Of a DNA stretch of 64,000 nucleotides, positions 35,298 through 52,523 are shown in pieces. The DNA is taken from contig NZ_JAPFBW010000024.1 in the NCBI RefSeq assembly GCF_026153205.1, positions 1-64,000 of the forward strand, given 5' to 3'. Every line of letters starts with the position of its first letter. The first letter of the stretch is position 1. Below the pieces are notes generated by a model. The model had not been told where the DNA came from, ran no database searches, and saw nothing but the letters and a program-made list of their open reading frames with translations. The DNA is from Aquabacterium sp. A7-Y. Its GTDB lineage: Bacteria; Pseudomonadota; Gammaproteobacteria; Burkholderiales; Burkholderiaceae_C. Position numbers and translations under genes: made by a program.

Positions 35298-37559
35298 ATG
35301 ACAACAACGATCCCGGAACGCGGTACCGGCAGCCGGTGCCGCCTGCTCGCCACCCTGCTGCTGTGTGCCACGCTTGCGGCCTGCGGGGGCGGGGGCGGTG
35401 GCAGCAGCGGAGATAACGAGGGCGGCCACGACCGCAGCAACGGCAGCAGCGATGTTCCTCCCGCCGTCGGCAGTGCACTGACGACGCTGCAAGTGCGCAG
35501 CACCTCGACCTCGGACCAGGCGTCGGTCCCCATCAGCTTCGGCCAGACCTTCCCCCCCGGCCACATCGCCGCATCGCAAGGCCTGGCGCTGCGCCTGCCC
35601 GACGGCCGGCAGTTGCCGGTCCAGCTGGACGCCAAGGCCACACATGCCGACGGTTCGCTGCGGCACGCGGTGATCTCCACCGTGCTGCCGGGCCTCGCGG
35701 ACGGACAGACGCAAACCCTCACGCTGCTCAGCCTGGCCGAGCGCCGCGCCACGGCCGCCGGCGATCCCGAGGATCTGCTCGACCAGGGTTTCACGGCCTC
35801 GGTGCAGGTCCGGCTGGGCGGTGTGAGCTACCTGGCGTCGGCCGATGCACTGCTGCGCTCCGCGGACCGCACGCCTTGGCTGGCGGGGCCGATCGCCGAC
35901 GAATGGCTGGTCTCGGCGCCGCTGACCACGGCGCAGGGCGCGGCCCATCCCCATCTCAACGCCCGCTTCGCGGTGCGGCACTACCCCGGTACCGGCCGCG
36001 CCCGCGTCGACGTGGTGATCGAGAACAACTGGGCCTACGAGCCCGATCCGCAGAACCTCGTCTACGACGTCGAGGTTCGGGTCGGCGGGCAGCCGGTCTA
36101 CACGAAAACCGGCCTCACCCACTACCACCACGCCCGCTGGCGCAAGACCTTCTGGTGGGGCGAGGCGCCGCAAGTCCACCTGCGCCACGATCCCGTCTAC
36201 CTGATCGCGTCCCGGGCGCTGCCCAGCTACGACACCTCGATCACGGTGTCTTCCACCGCGCTGGATCAACTGGCCAGCCGCTGGACCGATGCCGACAAGG
36301 AGCCCATGGGGGTCGGCATCGTCACGCCCTACATGCCCACCACCGGCGGCCGCGGCGACATCGCACCGCTGCCGCAATGGGCCGCGATGTACCTGCTGAG
36401 CCAGGATGCGCGGGCCCGGGACGTCACGCTGGGCACCAGCGACCTGGCCGGCAGCTGGTCGATCCACTACCGCGACAAGGCCACCGGGCTGCCGGCCAGC
36501 ATCCTGCAGTACCCCTACATGGCCCTGCTCGGCACACCCGGCGACAAGGTCAACCCCGCCACCCGCAAGAGCGAGGCCTTCCCGCCCTGCGCCACGGCCG
36601 ACGCCTGCAGCTCGCCTTATTCACCCGACACGGCCCACCAGCCCTCGCTCAGCTACCTGCCCTACCTGGTGACCGGGGACCACTACCACCTGGAGGAACT
36701 GCAGTTCTGGGCGAACTACAACCTGCTGCTGATGAACCCGTGGTATCGGCAGGCCGGCAAGGGCATCGTGGCGTCCCAGCAGGTGCGTGGGCAGGCCTGG
36801 TCGCTGCGCACCCTGGGGCAGACCGCCTACATCACACCCGACAAGCATCCGATGAAGTCCTACTTCGTCGGGCGCGTCGCCGACAACCTCGCCTACTACA
36901 ACGCCAACTACACGCAAGGGCAGCCGAATGCGCTGGGTGTCATCGACGGCACCGGGCTCTATGCCTTCAATGCCATCGTCTACGGCACCCCGGCCGGCGA
37001 CCTCACCGGCCTCGCCCCATGGCAGGACGACTTCTTCACCTGGAGCGTCGGCCACCTGGCCGAGCTCGGCTTCGCCGATGCGCAGCCGCTGCTCGCGTGG
37101 AAGGCGAAGTTCCCGGTCGGGCGCATGACAGCCCCCGGCTTCTGCTGGGTCGATGGCGCCGCCTATGCGATGGCGGTGCGCCCCACCGGCACGAAAGGCC
37201 CGCTCTTCGGCAGCCTGGCCGAGGTGTATGCGGCCACCTTCCAGGACGGCCAGCTCACCGGCGGCAGCAACGCGCTGCCGGTGCACCCGGCCGGCTTGAA
37301 GTACCTCGACCAGCCCTGCGGCAGCCAGGCCCAGGCGGACTGGCGCACGGCCACCAGCGGCCGCACCTGGCTCGCCGGGGAGATGACCGGCTATGCCAGC
37401 TACGAGGCCGGCATGCCGTCCAACCTGCAGCCCGCGCTGGCGGTCGCGGCGACCTTCGGGCTGCCCCAGGCCCGCGAAGCATGGGCGGTCTTTGCCGCCA
37501 GGTCCGTGAAACCGGACTACAGCATCGGCCCGCAATGGGCGGTGGTGCCGCGGCCCTGA
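35298..37559 (+). CDS. Large RIFT-barrel (PcRGLX/YetA-like) lipoprotein
   Basis: A 753-residue surface or periplasmic lipoprotein. Lipobox LAACGG is followed by a poly-Gly/Ser linker. The first domain has the pattern VPISFGQTFPPGHIA, LRLPDGRQLPVQLDAKATHADGSLRHAVIS, which resembles the N-terminal RIFT barrel of PcRGLX/YetA-like polysaccharide lyases. The remainder (about 300-750) is rich in Trp/Tyr helices such as HLEELQFWANYNLLLMNPW and WQDDFFTWSVGHLAELGF, the look of an alpha/alpha toroid. A role in polysaccharide breakdown is inferred from fold resemblance only. ATG 35298 follows AGGAGGGG. Monocistronic. Confidence 0.65.
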   Translation: MTTTIPERGTGSRCRLLATLLLCATLAACGGGGGGSSGDNEGGHDRSNGSSDVPPAVGSALTTLQVRSTSTSDQASVPISFGQTFPPGHIAASQGLALRLPDGRQLPVQLDAKATHADGSLRHAVISTVLPGLADGQTQTLTLLSLAERRATAAGDPEDLLDQGFTASVQVRLGGVSYLASADALLRSADRTPWLAGPIADEWLVSAPLTTAQGAAHPHLNARFAVRHYPGTGRARVDVVIENNWAYEPDPQNLVYDVEVRVGGQPVYTKTGLTHYHHARWRKTFWWGEAPQVHLRHDPVYLIASRALPSYDTSITVSSTALDQLASRWTDADKEPMGVGIVTPYMPTTGGRGDIAPLPQWAAMYLLSQDARARDVTLGTSDLAGSWSIHYRDKATGLPASILQYPYMALLGTPGDKVNPATRKSEAFPPCATADACSSPYSPDTAHQPSLSYLPYLVTGDHYHLEELQFWANYNLLLMNPWYRQAGKGIVASQQVRGQAWSLRTLGQTAYITPDKHPMKSYFVGRVADNLAYYNANYTQGQPNALGVIDGTGLYAFNAIVYGTPAGDLTGLAPWQDDFFTWSVGHLAELGFADAQPLLAWKAKFPVGRMTAPGFCWVDGAAYAMAVRPTGTKGPLFGSLAEVYAATFQDGQLTGGSNALPVHPAGLKYLDQPCGSQAQADWRTATSGRTWLAGEMTGYASYEAGMPSNLQPALAVAATFGLPQAREAWAVFAARSVKPDYSIGPQWAVVPRP

Positions 37560-37590
37560 GGACGCGCAAAAGGACCGGCAGCGCCGCGCT

Positions 37591-38007
37591 TCAGGAGGAC
37601 GACGGCGCCGGCCGGCCCTGCTCGAACTGCGGCAGCCCGTCGTCGATGTCGTACCACGGCGCCTTGGAAGCGACGAAGGAGTGGAACTGCGGCCGCAACG
37701 AGGGCGCGTCGAGCAGGCTGCCGAGCCGCAGGTGGATCATCGAGCGCAGCGGCTTCTCGGCATACAGGCTGGAACCGCAGTGCCGGCAGAACACCAGCAC
37801 GGTGTGCTCGCTCTTGGCGTAGCGGGACAGGCTCTGCTCGCCCCGCGTCACGCGCAAGGCCTGCATCGGCACCCCGCCGAAGGCGGAGAACGCCGAGCCT
37901 GAAAACCGCCGGCATTCCGAGCAGTGGCAACAGCCGGCGTATTTCATTGCGTCCGGAACGGTGTACTCCACCGCACGGCACACACAGCTTCCCTTGAGTT
38001 CTCTCAT
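37591..38007 (-). CDS. GFA family zinc protein
   Basis: A 138-residue protein with the GFA cysteine set: CVC near residue 8-10, CCHCSEC at about 27-33, and FCRHCGSSLY at about 73-82. It resembles glutathione-dependent formaldehyde-activating-like proteins. ATG 38007 overlaps the stop of the metallophosphoesterase gene (ATGA), so it is translationally coupled as the last gene of the long minus-strand series that begins with the polyketide synthase. No direct role in polyketide synthesis is evident. Confidence 0.85.
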   Translation of the reverse strand: MRELKGSCVCRAVEYTVPDAMKYAGCCHCSECRRFSGSAFSAFGGVPMQALRVTRGEQSLSRYAKSEHTVLVFCRHCGSSLYAEKPLRSMIHLRLGSLLDAPSLRPQFHSFVASKAPWYDIDDGLPQFEQGRPAPSSS

Positions 38008-38870
38008 TGGTTCGCTCCCATGGCATGAGTTCTCTCCGCGGGCGCGGGCAGGATCTGTCGCAGCGCCGCCTGCGCCCCCGGATGGCGCAGCCATTGGCGA
38101 GGGTAGCCGAGCGACACCTCTTCAAAACGCACGCCGTCGATGAAACGCTGGTGACGGATGTGCAGATGGCCCGACACCACCACCGCGGCACGGAAGCGCC
38201 GGTGCCAGTCGCGCGTGCGCCGGCTGCCGCACCAGGGGCTGAAGCGTGGCAGCAGCGGCAGCCGGGCCAGCTCGGCCAGCAGCGGGAAATGGTTGACCAG
38301 CACCGTCGGCCCGGGATGCCCGGCCAGCGCGGCGTCCAGGCGTGTTTCGGTCAGCGCGCAGCGCGCGGCACACCAGGCCTCGCGCGACGGGTAGGGATCG
38401 GGGTGCAGCAGGTGCTCGTCGGCGCATTCGATGCCGGCCTCGCGCGCCCAGGCGCGCGCCGCGTCGGGGTCCATGCCGGGCGGGCAGAACGAGTAGTCGT
38501 AGAGCACGAACAGCGGCGCGATCAGGTGCGGCACACCACCGTCCGGGACGAACAGCGGGTAGGGGTCTTCCGGGGTCAGCACGCCGTGCTCGCGGCACAG
38601 CTGCACCAGCGCCCGGTACTTGGCCTCGCCGCGCAGGCCACCGCCGCCGGCCTCCTGGGGCAGGCTCCACAGCTCGTGGTTGCCGGGCACCCAGACCAGC
38701 TGGCGGAAGCGGGGCCTCAGCGTCTCGATCACGAAACCGAGGTGTTCCAGCGTCTCGCCGAGGTCGCCGGCCAGCAGCAGCCAGTCGTCCGGGTGTGCCG
38801 GCAAACTGAGCACTGCGTCGCGGTTGAGCGGGTGGGCGACATGCAGGTCGCTGATGGCCCACAGCTTCAT
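38004..38870 (-). CDS. Calcineurin-like metallophosphoesterase
   Basis: A 288-residue metallophosphoesterase. All five family motifs are visible: AISDLHV (D and H), LAGDLGE (D), VPGNHELW (N, H), VNHFPL (H) and VSGHLHI (H, H), so a two-metal active site is complete. Substrates of the family range from nucleotides to phosphoproteins and phosphopantetheine-related compounds. ATG 38870 is used; the upstream in-frame start would overlap the flavin reductase. It is 13 bp from the flavin reductase gene and overlaps the GFA gene, which places it in the same transcript as the PKS genes. Confidence 0.88.
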   Translation of the reverse strand: MKLWAISDLHVAHPLNRDAVLSLPAHPDDWLLLAGDLGETLEHLGFVIETLRPRFRQLVWVPGNHELWSLPQEAGGGGLRGEAKYRALVQLCREHGVLTPEDPYPLFVPDGGVPHLIAPLFVLYDYSFCPPGMDPDAARAWAREAGIECADEHLLHPDPYPSREAWCAARCALTETRLDAALAGHPGPTVLVNHFPLLAELARLPLLPRFSPWCGSRRTRDWHRRFRAAVVVSGHLHIRHQRFIDGVRFEEVSLGYPRQWLRHPGAQAALRQILPAPAERTHAMGANQ

Positions 38871-38883
38871 GCCGGCACACCGC

Positions 38884-39372
38884 TCACACGGTGGCTTCGA
38901 CGGTGCAGAAGCGACGCCGGAAGTAGACCACCGCATCGGCCTCGCGGGCCGCGCGCAGGCCGACGATGGTGACGTAGAGCACCGTATGGGTCGCCACCTC
39001 GGTGAGGCCGGTGATCTGCCCGTGCAGGCTGACCAGCGCCTCGCTCAGGATGGGCACGCCGTTGTCCGCCACTTCCCACTGTCCTTCGCCGAAGGGGTCC
39101 TCGCCCGACGCCAGCGTCGCGCCGCCGAAACGCCGCGCCAGGCCGTCCTGCCCGGCCGCCAGCACGTTGATCGCCAGCACGCCGTTGGCCTGCAACACGG
39201 CGTGGCTGCGGGCCTGCCGGTTGACGCAGACCAGCATGGTCGGTGGCGCGTCGGACACCGAACACAGCGCGGTGGCCGTCATGCCGCGGCGTCCGCCCGG
39301 CCCGTCGGTCGTGATGATCGCCACGCCGGCCGGCAAGGCCGCCATCGCGTTGCGAAAGTCCTGATCGGTCAT
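38884..39372 (-). CDS. Flavin reductase family protein
   Basis: A 162-residue FMN-binding split-barrel reductase. It contains PAGVAIITTDGPGGRRGMTATALCSVS, PPTMLVCVNRQARSH and FAINVLA-like sequence (LAINVLAAGQDGLARRF), typical of the NAD(P)H:flavin reductases that feed reduced FMN to two-component monooxygenases. It lies 52 bp downstream of an LLM monooxygenase gene, its natural partner. Together they would form a two-component oxygenase tailoring the polyketide. ATG 39372 opens MTDQDFRNAMA, the normal family start. Confidence 0.9.
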   Translation of the reverse strand: MTDQDFRNAMAALPAGVAIITTDGPGGRRGMTATALCSVSDAPPTMLVCVNRQARSHAVLQANGVLAINVLAAGQDGLARRFGGATLASGEDPFGEGQWEVADNGVPILSEALVSLHGQITGLTEVATHTVLYVTIVGLRAAREADAVVYFRRRFCTVEATV

Positions 39373-39424
39373 CGTCGCCTCAATCGGTGTCGGTCCGGTC
39401 GCCGGTGTGGGCCGCCTGGCGTCT

Positions 39425-40495
39425 TCAGGCGAAATGCGGCATCACCTGCTCGGCAAAAACGCGCAGCGAACGCAGGATGAGCTCGTGCGGGACCGTGCCC
39501 ATCTGCATGATCAGGATCAGCTCGTCCACGCCCGCGTCCTGGAAGCGCTGCACCGACTCGCGTGCCGCGGCGGGGTCGCCGATGACGGCCAGCAGCGGCC
39601 CCCCGCTGCGCGAGCGGCTGGCCTTGGCGGCCTCGAGTTCGGCCTCGGTCAGGTCGTCGCGCGGCACGTCCAGGGGCCCGAGCGGGCGCTCGTCGGTGAA
39701 GTAGTAGCGCGCCAGCCCCTGGCCGAAAAAGCGCGCCCCGCGGAAGCCGTGCACGCAGGCCTCGTGGTCGTTCTCCAGCACCAGCGCGGTCGGCGTGCAG
39801 GCGAAGTGGTTGTTGACCTGGTAGGCCTTGGGGCTGGCCGCGGCGATGGCGTCGCGGTAGGCCTGCACCTTCTTCACCAGGAAGTCGTCGGTGCCCTGCG
39901 CGAAGTTGAGCGCGCCAACCCCCAGCTCGCCGAGCCGCTGTGCGTTTTCCGCCGACGAGCAGGCCGCGTAGAGCGGCGGATGCGGACGCTGCACCGGCTT
40001 GGGCACGACCTGCGTCGGCGGGATCTGGTAGAGCGCGCTGTTCCACTCGAACACCTCGCTGCGCCAGATGCGCGGGATCATCTCCAGCGCTTCCAGCCAC
40101 TGCCGGTCGAGCTGGGTGCGGTCGACCTGGAAGGCGTCCTGCTCGACCCGGCTGGCGCTCTTGCCCGAGCCCCAGTTGACGCGGCCCTCGGACAGCACGT
40201 CGAGTGCCGCCACCCGCTCGGCGATGCGGATCGGGTGGTTGTAGCGGCCCGGCGTCAGGGTGACGCCGTGCCCCAGGCGGATGCGGCGCGTGCGCGCCGC
40301 CACGAAGGCGAGGTACACCTCCGGCGCCGACGAATGAGCGTACTCGTAGAGGCCGTGGTGCTCCACCGCCCAGACGCAGTGATAACCCAGTGCGTCGGCC
40401 AGCACGGCCTGCTCGACGCAGTCGTGGAACAGCTGCCGCTCGGTGACGCGGTTCGGCTGCGAGATCTGCATTTCGATGAAGATCGAGAATTTCAT
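39425..40495 (-). CDS. LLM class flavin-dependent monooxygenase, PKS-linked
   Basis: A 356-residue luciferase-like monooxygenase. Features: MKFSIFIEMQISQP, WAVEHHGLYEYAHSSAPEV with the conserved Glu-His-His, RIRLGHGVTLTPGRYNHPIRIAERVAALD, NWGSGKSAS and RWLEALEMI-type helix. It is of the subgroup found in polyketide and peptide clusters rather than the YhbW type seen at 29934. It lies 27 bp after the terminal PKS gene and just before a flavin reductase gene, so it should use FMNH2 supplied by that protein. Likely reactions are hydroxylation, epoxidation or Baeyer-Villiger oxidation of the chain; the site cannot be read from sequence. Confidence 0.9.
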   Translation of the reverse strand: MKFSIFIEMQISQPNRVTERQLFHDCVEQAVLADALGYHCVWAVEHHGLYEYAHSSAPEVYLAFVAARTRRIRLGHGVTLTPGRYNHPIRIAERVAALDVLSEGRVNWGSGKSASRVEQDAFQVDRTQLDRQWLEALEMIPRIWRSEVFEWNSALYQIPPTQVVPKPVQRPHPPLYAACSSAENAQRLGELGVGALNFAQGTDDFLVKKVQAYRDAIAAASPKAYQVNNHFACTPTALVLENDHEACVHGFRGARFFGQGLARYYFTDERPLGPLDVPRDDLTEAELEAAKASRSRSGGPLLAVIGDPAAARESVQRFQDAGVDELILIMQMGTVPHELILRSLRVFAEQVMPHFA

Positions 40496-40522
40496 GGCAT
40501 GTCCAGTCGTTGTTGTTGTCGT

Positions 40523-47810
<7,288 letters not shown>

Positions 47811-47818
<8 letters not shown>

Positions 47819-50800
47819 GGGTTCTCCTATTGCTTTGCTCCAGCGCCGCGATCTCGTCCTCGAGCGCGGAATGCAGGGTTTCGTCGGACAGTGAATCGAG
47901 CTCGGCCTCGGCGCCGGGCACGGCCGCCGGCGTGGGCGCCTCGCCGGCGCGGCCGAGGCGCAGGTCCATGCGCGCCGCCAGGTGGGTGGCGACCTCGGCG
48001 ACGGTCGGGTAGCTGTAGACCAGCGTCGGCGACAGCGACAAATCGAGCGCCGCCTCCAGCCGGTTGCGCAACTCCACCCCCATGAAGGAGTCGAGCCCGA
48101 GGCTCACGAGCGGCACCTGGCTGCCGATGCGCCCGGGGTCCAGCAAGGCCACCTTGCCGAGGATCTCCTTCAGGTGGCCTTCGAGCAGCGGGCGCCGCTG
48201 CGCCGGATCGGCCGCTTCCAGCGCCCGGCGCAGCTGGCCGCGTCCGGCCTGGGACCGCTGCGGCCCGCCAGCACCGGCTTCCAGGTCGCGCAGCAGCGCG
48301 ATCGCCGCGGCACGCGGATGGCGCTGGCGCCAGTGGCGCAGGTCGAGCGGGAACAGGCCGAGGTGCAGTGCCAGGGCCGAGCTCAGCCCGGCGCAGGCCA
48401 GCGCGGTCGCCACGGCGGTCTCGGCCGGGACGGCCTCCTCGCCGGCGGCCCGCGGGTCGTCCTCCAGCTCGGTGGCCGGGCCCCAGGCCAGGCCGCAGGC
48501 GGCACGTCCGCGCGAGCGCTCGCGGTCCGCCAGCGCCTGTACGGCGGCCGCGCTGGCCAGTCCCGCCGCCTGGCCGGGGCTGCCCAGCAGGGCCGCGGCC
48601 GGTGTCGAGACCACAAAAAAGTCCAGCGGCAGATCGGCCACGGCCGCCTGCAGGACGACGGCGGGCAGCAGCTCGGCCTGCAGCGCCTGCCGCAAGGCCG
48701 CGCTGTCGAGTTCCAGCACGCTCGCGTCCTGCTGCCAGGGCGTGCCGATGTGCAGGCAGCCGCGCAAGGGCGCCATGCCCTGGGCCTGGCGCTCGCGCAG
48801 CCAGGCGCTCAGCGTGTCGCCCGCCTGCCATTCGGCCTCCAGCACCTCGAGCCGCTCCAGCCGGCCGCGCAGCGCGGCCAGCCGGGGTCCGGCGCCCCGC
48901 CACGAACCCGCCAGCACGAGGCTGCGCACACCGCGGTCGGCGAGGGCCTCGGCCGCATCCAGCGCCCGGGGCCCGCCGCTGACCAGGTAAGAGGCGTCGG
49001 GGCGCAGCGCCGGCGCGGTGTGGCCGGCGACCTCGAAGCGGGCCACACGGGCCACCCAGCGCAGCTCGCCGCGCCAGGCCAGCGCCTGCTCGCTGTCGGC
49101 CGCCGCGAACTCGTCCGCGAGACGGCCGGGCAAGGCCGCGTCGAGGGCGGCCGGCACATCGACCACGGTGCCGCCCAGCTCGGGCTGTTCATGCGCCAGG
49201 GCGCGGACCAGACCGCCCAGCGCCGCCTGTGCCGGCGCGACGTCCTCGCCCTCGACCGACTGGCCACCCTGCGTCACCACCCAGAGGCGCGGGGGATTGC
49301 GGAATCCGGCCCGGGCGACGCTCTGCACCAGGTGCGCGAGGCCGGCCAGCGCGTCGTGCGTCTGGTCCAGCATGCTGCCCGACGGCTCGCCGCCCCAGGG
49401 GGCATAGACGATGCCGCGGCAGGACAACGCCGAGGCCCCGAAGGCCTGACCGAGCAGCCGGCCCATCTGCGCGGCGTCGGCCGGGTCGACCTGCAGGCGC
49501 CGCTCGGCCTCGCTGCCGGACCCGGCCCGGCCGAGCCCGGCCGTCACGCAGGCGGCGCCACGCTGCTCCAGCACGGCGGCCAGGCGCCGGCCGAAATCGG
49601 CGCAGCCCGACAGCACCAGCCAGCTGCCCTCCAGGCTCTGCACGGCAGCGCCCGGCAGCGGCGCCTGCTTCCAGCGCTGCACCAGGGGCGCCCACGCCGG
49701 ATCCGGCGTGTCGCCGGAGGCCACCGCCGCAGCGGCCTCGAGGGGCGGCTCGTCCGTGCCGGCGGCGACCGCCGGCGTCGGCGCCGCGGGCGCTTGCACA
49801 TCGAGCCAGTAACGCTGGCGCTGCCAGGGGTAGGTGGGCAGCTCGACATGGCGGCCCGCGCGGTAGACGCGGCGCCAATCGATCGCGACGCCGAGCTCGT
49901 AGAGCTGGCCGAGCGAGCGGCGCAAGGTGCTGAGCTCGGCCTCGCGGGTGCGGATGGACGCCAGCAGGGCCGCGTCGCGTCCGGCCTGCATCAGGCAGTC
50001 GGCCAGCGCCGGCGCCAGGGTCGGCTGGGGACCGATCTCGACAAAGGCCTCGATGCCTTGCGCCACCACCTCCTGGACCGCGGCGGCGAACAGCACCGGC
50101 TCGCGCATCTGGCGGGCCCAGTACTGCGGCGTGAAGCTGTCGGCGTCGAGGCGGCGGCCGGTCAGCGTGGAATAGGCCGGCGTGTGGGCCGCCGCCGGAC
50201 GCAGCCCGTCGCAGGCCAGAGCCAGCGCCGCGCCGAAGGGCTCCATGTGACGGCTGTGGAAGGCGTAGGAGACGCCCAGGTCGCGGCCCGCCACGCCGCG
50301 CGACTGCAGCGCGGCCAGCAGCGCCTGCACCGCGTCGCGGTCGCCGGCCACCACCGTGGTGTTGGGCCCGTTGACGGCCGCAACCGCGAGCTGGCCGCCC
50401 TGGCCGTCGATCTCGGCCTGCAGTTCCTCGCGCGACAGTGGCACCGAGGCCATCGCGCCCCGACCGGTCGCCTCCTGCATGATGCGGCCGCGCTCGATCG
50501 CCAGGTGCATGCCCTCGCGCAAGCTCAAGGCACCGCACGCCACCGCGACGGCGATCTCGCCGACGCTGTGGCCGATCAGCACGTCCGGCTGCACGCCCCA
50601 GCTGCGCCACAGGCACAGCAGCGCCCATTGCAGCGCGAAGATGGCCGGCTGGGCCAGGTCGGTGCGCGCCAGCGCGGAGCTCGACGGGTCCTCCAGGATG
50701 GCCTCGCGCAGCGAGCCCGCGCGGCGCTCGGTCGCATACCGCTCGCAGGCCTCGAAGGCCTCGCGAAACACCGGCTCCTGCGCCAGCAGGCTGCGGCCCA

Positions 50801-52523
50801 TGCCGGCCCACTGGCCGCCCTGCCCGGAGAACACGAAGGCGATGCGCGGCCGGGGCCGCGCCGCCCCGGCCACGCCGCCGGGCTGGCGCTCGTCGAGCTG
50901 GCGTACCAGCTCACTCCAGTCGGACGCGAGCAGCGCGGCCCGGTGCGGGTGGTGCGTGCGCCGTGCCGCGGCGGTGTAGCAGGCGTCGGCCAGCGCCGGC
51001 CGCCCGGCCTCGCTGCCGGCCAGCCGGCGATAGGCCTGCAGCAGCTCGGCCAGCGCGGCTTCGCTGCGTGCCGACAGCGGCAGCACGAGAGCGGCCGGGC
51101 TGGCGCTGTCGCCCGGCGCGGCTGCGGCGGCGGGCGGCGTCGGGGCCGCCTCGAGAATCAGGTGGGCGTTGGTGCCGCCGAAGCCGAAGCCGCTGACGGC
51201 GCCGAAACGTGGCCCCTCGGGCCAGGGCCGGGTCTCGCCGGGAATGAACAGGCGGGTGCCGTCCAGCGAGATCTTGGGGTTGAGCTTCGAGAAGTGGGTG
51301 TGGGCCGGAATCACGCCGTGCCGCAGCGCGTGAACCATCTTGATGACGGCCGCCGCGCCGGCAGCGGCTTCGAGGTGGCCGATGCTGCTTTTCACGGAAG
51401 CCAGCGCGCAGGGGCGCGTGCCGTCCTCGGGACGTGCGTAGACGGCCTTCAGCGCGGCCACCTCGATCGGGTCGCCGAGCGGCGTGCCGGTGCCGTGCGC
51501 CTCGATGCAGCCGACCAGGCCCGGCTCCACGCCGGCGCTCGCCAGGGCCCGGCGCAGCACCTCCTCCTGGGCTTCGACGGCCGGTGCCGTGAGGCCGGCG
51601 CTCTGCCCGTCGTGGTTGACCGCCGAGCCGCGGATCAGCGCGTGGATGGTGTCGCCGGCCGCCAGCGCGTCGCTGAGCCGCTTGAGCACCAGCATGCCGC
51701 CGCCCTCGCCGCGCGCATACCCGTTGGCCCGCTCGTCGAAGGTCCAGCAGCGCCCGTCAGGCGAGAGCGCGCCCATCTTGCACATGTAGACATGCGGCCC
51801 GGGCACGATGATGCGGTTGACGCCGCCGGCCAGCGCGACATTGCATTCGCGCTGGCGCAGGCTCTGGCAGGCCAGGTGGATGGCGACCAGCGTCGAGGAG
51901 CAGGCCGTGTCCACCGTCATGCTGGGGCCGCGCAGGCCCAGCACGTAGGAGAGCCGGCCGCAGGCCACGCTGAAGCTGGAGCCGGTGCCGGTGTAGGGGT
52001 TGATGGCGCCGGCCTCACGCCATGCCAGCTGCGCGTAGTCGTTGGTCATCAGGCCGACGAACACGCCGGTGGCGCTGGAGTGCAGCGCATCCGGCGGCTC
52101 GCCGGCATGCTCCAGCGCCTCCCAGCTCAGCTCCAGCAGGAGCCGCTGCTGCGGGTCCATGTTCTGCGCCTCGGGCGGCGCGATGCCGAAAAACTCCGCA
52201 TCGAAGCTATCGAGGTGCGGCACGAAACCGCCCCGGCGGGTGTACATCTTCCCGGGCGCCTTGGGGTCGGGGTCGTACCAGCCGTTCAGGTCCCAGCGGT
52301 CCGCGGGGACCTCGCTGATGCCGTCGCCGCCACGCTCCAGCAGCTCCCAGTAGCGTTGCGGCGAGTCGGCGCCGCCGGGCAGGCGGCAGCCCATGCCGAC
52401 GATGGCGATCGGCTCGCTGCGCTCGTTCTCGAGCGCGGTGATGCGCGCCTTGGCCTTCTCCAGCGCCACCAGGGCCCGCTTGACCGGGTCCTGCGCCGGC
52501 TTGGGCGCGGTGTCTTGACTCAT
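47811..52523 (-). CDS. Type I polyketide synthase, module 2: KS-AT-(degenerate KR)-ACP
   Basis: A 1570-residue module. Coiled-coil N-terminus (1-36) for docking; KS (38-460) with C208, H343 and H383; AT (560-855) with S653 in GHSVGE and YAFH at 753-756. A ketoreductase-sized region (965-1350) follows, but its nucleotide motif reads SGGPRALD at 1182-1189 instead of TGGLGGLG, and the segment that normally carries GNYAAANAF reads GQAAGLASAAAV (1317-1328), so the catalytic Tyr and Asn are missing. The domain is full length but should not reduce. ACP serine S1479 (LGLDSF). The C-terminal tail (1541-1570; LSDETLHSALEDEIAALEQ) is a typical docking helix. The ATG overlaps the previous gene's stop by four bases. 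Confidence 0.95.
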
